Shown here piece after piece: positions 6,699-10,738 of a DNA stretch of 10,738 nucleotides (positions are counted from its first letter, which is position 1; the number at the start of each line of letters is the position of its first letter). Location: contig CAAGLS010000137.1 in the NCBI GenBank assembly GCA_900770845.1, positions 1-10,738 of the forward strand. The letters are read 5' to 3'. Both the position numbers and the translations under genes were made by a program. Origin of the DNA: an uncultured Prevotella sp. Lineage in GTDB: Bacteria > Bacteroidota > Bacteroidia > Bacteroidales > Bacteroidaceae. Under the pieces are notes generated by a model. That model was not told where the DNA came from. It did no database searches and worked only from the letters and a program-made list of their open reading frames with translations.

Positions 6699-8456
6699 AT
6701 GATGACTATCACCATAGACAATCATCCCGTCAGCGTAGAAGCTGGAACCACCATCCTTGATGCGTGCCGGCAGACGGGAATCGACATCCCAACACTGTGC
6801 CATCTGCATTTGGAAGGCACTTGCATGGACAACCATCCGGCTTCGTGCCGACTCTGTGTGGTGGAGGTGGAAGGACGGCGCAACCTGGCACCCTCCTGCT
6901 CCACTCTCTGCCAGGAGGGAATGACGGTCCGCACCCATTCCATGCGGGTATTGAAAGCCCGCAAGCTCGTGATGGAGTTCATCCTCTCCGACCATCCCAA
7001 CGCCTGCCTCACTTGCCAGAAGTCGGGCGACTGCGAGTTGCAGCGCATGGCCCAGAAGCTGAATGTGCGCGAGTCGCCCTTCACGGGCAGCGAGCTGTCG
7101 CCCCGCAAGCGCGAGGTGACGCCCGCCATCGTGCGCGACATGGACAAATGCGTGTTCTGCCGCCGCTGCGAGACCGTTTGCAACGAGATGCAGACCGTCG
7201 GCGCGTTAGGTGCCGTGCGACGTGGATTCAACACCACCATCGCCCCCACTTTCGACCTTCCCCTGTCGAAGACCGAGTGCACCTATTGCGGACAGTGTGT
7301 GGCAGTTTGCCCGGTGGGCGCCCTCTCGGAGAAAGAATATATCAACCGGCTGCTCGACGACATCAGCAATCCCGACAAGATTGTAGCCGTCCAGACGGCA
7401 CCGGCCGTTCGTGTGGCCTTGGGCGAGATGTTCGGCAAGAAGCCCGGCACGCTCGTCACCGGAAAGATGGTCACTGCCCTGCGCCAGTTGGGCGTGGACT
7501 ATGTGTTCGACACCGACTTCGCCGCCGACCTGACCATCATGGAGGAGGCGGCCGAGGTGATCGACAGGTTGGGCAAGTTCCTCCACGGCGACAAGAACGT
7601 GAAGCTGCCCATCACCACATCCTGCTGTCCTGCCTGGGTCAACTTCTATGAACACCAGTTCCCCGACCTGCTCGACTATCCATCCACGGCCCGCTCGCCG
7701 CAGCAGATGTTCGGTGCCATAGCCAAGAACTTTTGGGCAGAGAAGCTCAACGTCCCGCGCGAGAAGTTGGTTGTGGTCTCCATCATGCCATGCATAGCCA
7801 AGAAGTTTGAATGCTCACGTCACGAATTTTCCAAGAACGGCAACCGCGACGTGGACTACGTGCTCACCACCCGCGAATTGGGCAAGCTCATCCGCGAGTC
7901 GGGCACCAATTTCGACGCACTTCCCGATGGTGATTTCGACCAGCCCTTGGGAGCCAGCACCGGTGCGGGTCTCATCTTCGGCACAACGGGCGGCGTGATG
8001 GAGGCGGCGCTTCGGACTGCCGCCGACTGGTATACCGGCACCAACATCGACCACATCGACTACAAGGGCGTACGCGGCATGGAAGGCATCAAGGCGGCGA
8101 CCGTGAGAATGGGCAATGTCGACGTGCGGGTGGCTGTAGCCCACACGTTGGGCAACGCCCGCAAGCTCTTCAACGAGGTGCGCGCCGGCAAGAGTCCTTA
8201 CCACATCATCGAGGTGATGGCCTGTCCGGGCGGATGCCTTGGCGGTGGAGGCCAGCCCTTCCACCATGGCGACATCAACATTCTCCGCCTTCGTCAGCGT
8301 GCCTTCTACGAGGGCGACCTCAAGAAGACCATCCGCAAGTCGCACCAGAACCCCTACATCCAGCAGCTCTATGAGGAGTATTTGGGCAAGCCGCTCGGCC
8401 CCTTGGCGCATCAGCTGCTCCACACCCACTACACGGACAAAATGATAAAAGAATGA
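6699..8456 (+). CDS. hydA: [FeFe] hydrogenase catalytic subunit (group A3-like HydA/HndD)
   Basis: The 585-residue H2-activating subunit. In order: a [2Fe-2S] domain (C34, C50, C53, C67); a His-ligated [4Fe-4S] site (H99, C103, C106, C112); a 2[4Fe-4S] ferredoxin domain (C151/154/157/161 and C194/197/200/204); then the H-cluster domain with L1 TSCCPAW (307-313), L2 MPCIAKKFE (363-371) and L3 EVMACPGGCLGGGGQP (505-520). H-cluster ligands are C310, C365, C509 and C513; C309 is the proton-relay cysteine. All catalytic residues are present, so it should be active. TSCCPAW and the HydB/HydC neighbours point to the trimeric NAD(P)H-linked class. The extra C-terminal NuoE-like domain of Thermotoga maritima HydA is absent; the protein ends just after LLHTHY. 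The open frame extends back to 6612 inside hydB, but the ATG at 6699 gives the normal N-terminus (6702 is also possible). No signal peptide, so cytoplasmic. Confidence 0.96.
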   Translation: MMTITIDNHPVSVEAGTTILDACRQTGIDIPTLCHLHLEGTCMDNHPASCRLCVVEVEGRRNLAPSCSTLCQEGMTVRTHSMRVLKARKLVMEFILSDHPNACLTCQKSGDCELQRMAQKLNVRESPFTGSELSPRKREVTPAIVRDMDKCVFCRRCETVCNEMQTVGALGAVRRGFNTTIAPTFDLPLSKTECTYCGQCVAVCPVGALSEKEYINRLLDDISNPDKIVAVQTAPAVRVALGEMFGKKPGTLVTGKMVTALRQLGVDYVFDTDFAADLTIMEEAAEVIDRLGKFLHGDKNVKLPITTSCCPAWVNFYEHQFPDLLDYPSTARSPQQMFGAIAKNFWAEKLNVPREKLVVVSIMPCIAKKFECSRHEFSKNGNRDVDYVLTTRELGKLIRESGTNFDALPDGDFDQPLGASTGAGLIFGTTGGVMEAALRTAADWYTGTNIDHIDYKGVRGMEGIKAATVRMGNVDVRVAVAHTLGNARKLFNEVRAGKSPYHIIEVMACPGGCLGGGGQPFHHGDINILRLRQRAFYEGDLKKTIRKSHQNPYIQQLYEEYLGKPLGPLAHQLLHTHYTDKMIKE

Positions 8457-8947
8457 TGAACACAGACAAGTTATCCTGCAGTGCCGTGGCCCAGATAGAG
8501 GCCATCTGCAACGAATACGACAACAAGGAGGGCGAACTCATCAACATCCTCAAGGACACGCAGTCACACTTGGGCTATCTGCCCCTCCAGGCCCAAAGGC
8601 TCATCGCCCGCCATCTCCAGATTCCTGCCCAGCGGGTCTACGGTGTGGTGAGTTTCTATGCCTTCTTCACGATGAGTCCCAAAGGAAAGTATCCCATTTC
8701 CGTGTGCTTGGGTACGGCATGCTACGTGCGCGGAGCCGAGAAGCTGCTCGATGAGTTCAAGCGCCTGTTGGGCATCGAGGTGGGCGAGACCACGCCCGAC
8801 GGACTTTTCTCGCTCGACTGTCTCCGCTGCGTCGGTGCATGCGGTCTGGCCCCTGTGGTGGTTATCGGCAAGAAAGTCTATGGCCGCCTGCAGCCTTCTG
8901 AAATCAGGAAGATTCTCAAGAGCCTCGAAGAGGAAGAGAAGAAATAG
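8453..8947 (+). CDS. hydC: NuoE-like [2Fe-2S] subunit of trimeric [FeFe] hydrogenase (HydC/HndA type)
   Basis: A 164-residue protein of the 24-kDa complex I subunit family. The N-terminal helical part (about 8-75, with LGYLP and VYGVVSFYAFF) is followed by the thioredoxin-like [2Fe-2S] domain with ligands C85, C90, C126 and C130 (SVCLGTACYVRG, then CLRCVGACGLAPVV). C123 is an additional cysteine not expected to be a ligand. In HydABC and Hnd enzymes this subunit binds HydB and carries a [2Fe-2S] cluster near the flavin. The start codon overlaps the hydA stop (ATGA), indicating translational coupling; a second ATG at 8456 is equally possible. The tail is a charged helix (SLEEEEKK). It is the last gene of the operon, and a hairpin begins 24 bp later. 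Confidence 0.93.
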   Translation: MMNTDKLSCSAVAQIEAICNEYDNKEGELINILKDTQSHLGYLPLQAQRLIARHLQIPAQRVYGVVSFYAFFTMSPKGKYPISVCLGTACYVRGAEKLLDEFKRLLGIEVGETTPDGLFSLDCLRCVGACGLAPVVVIGKKVYGRLQPSEIRKILKSLEEEEKK

Positions 8948-8970
8948 CCTGACTTTCCCGTCTACGCAAA

Positions 8971-9011
8971 CGGCCCTGAAATCTCCATCATCCTTGGAGA
9001 CTTCAGGGCCG
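8971..9011 (+). terminator. Strong hairpin ending the hyd operon
   Basis: CGGCCCTGAA (8971-8980) pairs with TTCAGGGCCG (9002-9011) and TCTCC (8982-8986) pairs with GGAGA (8996-9000), with a single A/C mismatch (8981/9001) and a 9-nt loop. The stem is GC-rich at its base and starts 24 bp after the hydC stop. The downstream sequence is only moderately T-rich (TTCCGTGTAGTTT), so termination may be imperfect or the stem may also protect the 3' end. Confidence 0.72.
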
Positions 9012-9048
9012 CTTCCGTGTAGTTTGAGAAACAAAGATTGGCTCTAAA

Positions 9049-9081
9049 TTGCGGGCATTATTGTTTTTTTTGGTAACTTTG
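9049..9081 (+). promoter_or_regulatory. Bacteroidetes-type promoter for the purine permease gene
   Basis: TAACTTTG (9074-9081) is an exact match to the TAnnTTTG -7 element. TTG at 9049-9051 is a plausible -33 element with a 22-bp spacer, slightly long. Transcription would start near 9088, leaving a leader of only about 20 nt. That is too short for a purine riboswitch. Confidence 0.65.
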
Positions 9082-9108
9082 CAGTTGCATTCAAAAGAAA
9101 GCTACGAT

Positions 9109-10413
9109 ATGTATCAGTTATTAGAAAAGGTATTGGGATTTGACGCCTCCAAGATGCGGGTGCGTACAGAGATTGTGGCAGGAAGCACCACCTTTCTCAC
9201 CATGAGCTACATCCTCGCCGTCAACCCCGCCATTCTCTCCACCACAGGCATGGACAAGGGCGCGCTGTTCACGGCTACGGCCTTGGCAGCAGCCATCGCC
9301 ACCCTGCTGCTGGCCTTCATGGCCAAGCTGCCTTTCGCCCAAGCTCCCAGCATGGGACTCAACGCATTTTTCGCCTTCACAATGTGTCAGGCCATGGGCT
9401 ACACCTGGGAGCAGTCGCTGGCCATCATGCTCATTGAAGGCATTGTGTTCATCCTCATCACCTTTTTCAATATTCGCGAACTCATCTTGGAAAGCATACC
9501 CAAGAACATGCGGTTTGCCATTTCGGCGGGAATCGGCATGTTCATCGCCTTTATCGGACTGAAGAACGCCGACATCATCGTGGCCAAGGAGTCCACTTTC
9601 ATAGGTTTGGGAGCCTTCACGCCGACCAGCATCTTGGGCATCATCGCCATTCTTGCCAGCGGAGTGATGATGGCGCGCGGCATCAAAGGCGCACTGTTCT
9701 TTGCCATCATCCTCGCCACCATTGTGGGCATCCCCATGGGAGTGACCCAGATTCCGCAAGGTTGGTTGCCGGTGGCACTGCCCCAGAGCCTCAGTCCTGT
9801 GTTCTGCCACTTCGACTTCAACGGCTTCTTCACCATCAAGACACTCTTGGTTTTGTTCTCCCTGCTCATCGTCAACATTTTCGACACCATCGGCACCATC
9901 GTAGGCCTCTCTTACAAGACGGGCATCGTGAACAAGGACGGCACCATTCCCCATGTGAAGGAGGCCATGATGAGCGACGCCATCGGCACCACCATTGGTT
10001 CCATGCTCGGTTCGTCCACCATCACCACCTACGTGGAGAGCGCGTCGGGCATCGCCGAGGGTGGCCGCTCGGGCATGACGGCCCTCACGGTGGGCGCGCT
10101 GTTTCTCGTCTCCCTTTTCCTCTCGCCCCTCTTCCTGCTCATTCCGAGTGCGGCCACGAGCGGCGCATTGGTCTTGGTGGGCGTGTTGATGATAGATTCG
10201 GTGAAGAAGATAGACCTCAGCGACGTGAGCGAGTCGTTCCCCGCCTTCATCACCATGATAACGATGGTGCTGTGCTACAGCATAGCCGACGGAATCTGTC
10301 TGGGCATCCTGAGCTTTGTCATCATCAAGGGCTGCACCAACCAGTGGAGACAACTCAACGCCACCCTCATCATTCTGAGCATCCTCTTCGTGGTGAACTT
10401 CATCTTTGGCTGA
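9109..10413 (+). CDS. NCS2-family purine permease (AzgA/PbuG-type guanine/hypoxanthine transporter)
   Basis: A 434-residue, very hydrophobic protein with about 12-14 membrane segments in the NCS2 inverted-repeat layout. Recognisable features of the AzgA/PbuG branch (COG2252) are the start FDASKMRVRTEIVAGSTTFLTMSYI (residues 11-35, quoted as FDASKMRVRTE and TTFLTMSYI), APSMGLNAFFAF (79-90), the substrate-site helix with FDTIGT (258-263), and GSSTITTYVESASGIAEGGR (301-320) before SGMTALTV. Members import adenine, guanine or hypoxanthine with protons across the inner membrane; the exact substrate cannot be read here. The frame continues upstream to a TTG at 9049, but that would place the start before the promoter, so the ATG at 9109 is chosen, 7 nt after an A-rich AAAAGAAAG stretch. 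A terminator and separate promoter make it independent of the hydrogenase operon. Confidence 0.92.
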   Translation: MYQLLEKVLGFDASKMRVRTEIVAGSTTFLTMSYILAVNPAILSTTGMDKGALFTATALAAAIATLLLAFMAKLPFAQAPSMGLNAFFAFTMCQAMGYTWEQSLAIMLIEGIVFILITFFNIRELILESIPKNMRFAISAGIGMFIAFIGLKNADIIVAKESTFIGLGAFTPTSILGIIAILASGVMMARGIKGALFFAIILATIVGIPMGVTQIPQGWLPVALPQSLSPVFCHFDFNGFFTIKTLLVLFSLLIVNIFDTIGTIVGLSYKTGIVNKDGTIPHVKEAMMSDAIGTTIGSMLGSSTITTYVESASGIAEGGRSGMTALTVGALFLVSLFLSPLFLLIPSAATSGALVLVGVLMIDSVKKIDLSDVSESFPAFITMITMVLCYSIADGICLGILSFVIIKGCTNQWRQLNATLIILSILFVVNFIFG

Positions 10414-10611
10414 GGCCCAGCTCCTTCCAAACAAGACTGTTCATGGATATTGGTTCCCACACGATGCCCACGAATAGGGAATGTGATTCACAAACATCCG
10501 CTTGCGGGGAGCCGTGCCTCGTGCCGGCCTAAAACAATATTCGACCGCTTATTCAACCATCCGCAACTTGGCGAATGCCATTACAGTTCGTGATCCTAAA
10601 CAAAAGATATC

Positions 10612-10619
10612 GAACTTTG
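10612..10619 (+). promoter_or_regulatory. Possible -7 promoter element facing right
   Basis: GAACTTTG differs from TAnnTTTG only at its first base. With its flank (GAACTTTGCGGTTG) it matches 12 of 14 bases of the permease promoter segment TAACTTTGCAGTTG (9074-9087). No clear -33 TTTG lies at the right distance, so the call is tentative. Transcription from it would begin near 10625 and run through both hairpins to the right. Confidence 0.35.
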
Positions 10620-10661
10620 CGGTTGAATTTAGGGTTCTATTGTGTCAAAAACCAGTAAAAC

Positions 10662-10681
10662 CCCTTGCTGCGATGCAAGGG
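10662..10681 (+). terminator. Hairpin, candidate terminator or leader structure
   Basis: A perfect 7-bp stem (CCCTTGC 10662-10668, GCAAGGG 10675-10681) with loop TGCGAT, preceded by an A-rich stretch and followed about 9 nt later by TTGTTTCTTCT. It is about 250 bp from the permease stop, far for a terminator of that gene. Confidence 0.4.
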
Positions 10682-10700
10682 CTGGGCCTGTTGTTTCTTC

Positions 10701-10738
10701 TCCGTAGTCGGCTTGCTTCTAAGCAAGCCGACCACGGA
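10701..10738. repeat. Long 18-position inverted repeat at the window edge
   Basis: TCCGTAGTCGGCTTGCTT (10701-10718) and AAGCAAGCCGACCACGGA (10721-10738) are complementary at 17 of 18 positions (A10706/C10733 mismatch), with a nominal 2-nt gap. In RNA the closing T-A pairs would open, giving a 16-position stem and a 6-nt TTCTAA loop. The stem may continue beyond the window. It could be a strong terminator, a leader hairpin of the next gene, or an element end; the sequence to the right is needed. Confidence 0.6.

Larger units (their letters stand above)
10414..10738. other. Gene-free region after the permease, with hairpins
   Basis: No convincing coding frame, tRNA or mobile element is visible in these 325 bp. 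A weak stem at the permease stop (TTTGG 10405-10409 with CCAAA 10427-10431, enclosing GCTG/CAGC) could help end the permease transcript but has no T tract. A perfect 11-bp dyad TGTGATTCACA is at 10482-10492. The right third holds a promoter-like box and two hairpins, listed separately. Confidence 0.6.

Noticed and set aside
9049..9108. Earlier TTG start for the purine permease
   Set aside because: It overlaps the -33/-7 promoter elements and adds residues unlike the family; the ATG at 9109 begins the conserved N-terminus.
9082..9108. Purine riboswitch upstream of the permease
   Set aside because: The leader is only about 20 nt from the predicted start of transcription, too short for the aptamer.
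9121..10434. 437-codon open frame on the - strand within the permease gene
   Set aside because: It mirrors a membrane-protein gene and gives an implausible Gly/Glu/His/Asp-rich product.
9762..10532. 256-codon + strand frame running past the permease stop
   Set aside because: Out of frame with the permease, His/Arg-rich shadow translation with no domain.
10585..10640. tRNA-like T-loop (AGTTCGTGATCC) and CCTAAA/TTTAGG inverted repeat
   Set aside because: No cloverleaf can be completed around the motif and the 6-bp repeat is within chance expectation.
10414..10738. Insertion sequence end
   Set aside because: The hairpins could suggest one, but there is no transposase, no matching terminal repeat and no target duplication within the window.

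Overview
The window fits a member of the Bacteroidales, probably Prevotellaceae. Two promoters match the Bacteroidetes-specific pattern (-33 TTG/TTTG, -7 TAnnTTTG), most genes have little or no Shine-Dalgarno sequence, leaders are AT-rich, coding DNA is GC-rich, and the gene content is that of a strict anaerobe. The species cannot be named from this sequence. All recognised genes are on the + strand.

Layout. (1) 1-708: 3' end of a gene for a PD-(D/E)XK nuclease-domain protein of the AAA-ATPase-like family; its start is outside the window. (2) 709-947: intergenic region with a terminator-like hairpin, a near-consensus promoter (830-861), and a 23-bp interrupted dyad (887-909) in the predicted leader. 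(3) 948-8947: six [FeFe]-hydrogenase genes in the order hydE, hydG, hydF, hydB (NuoF-like), hydA, hydC (NuoE-like), closed by a 15-position hairpin at 8971-9011. (4) 9074-10413: an independent unit with its own promoter, encoding an NCS2-family (AzgA/PbuG-type) purine permease. (5) 10414-10738: no gene; a promoter-like box and two hairpins, the second running to the window edge.

How the genes work together. HydE and HydG are radical-SAM enzymes that build the organometallic part of the H-cluster. HydF is the GTPase scaffold that carries the precursor and delivers it to HydA. HydA, HydB and HydC have the cofactor motifs of a cytoplasmic trimeric hydrogenase (group A3 / Hnd-like) linking H2 to NAD(P)H and probably ferredoxin, often electron-bifurcating. 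The operon therefore appears to hold everything specific for making and running a soluble H2-cycling enzyme used for fermentative redox balance.

No CRISPR array, tRNA, rRNA or insertion sequence was recognised. The genes are of known families. The less explained material is non-coding: the dyad and the inverted repeat around the hyd promoter, a 10-bp direct repeat at the hydF/hydB junction, and the structured region at the right end.
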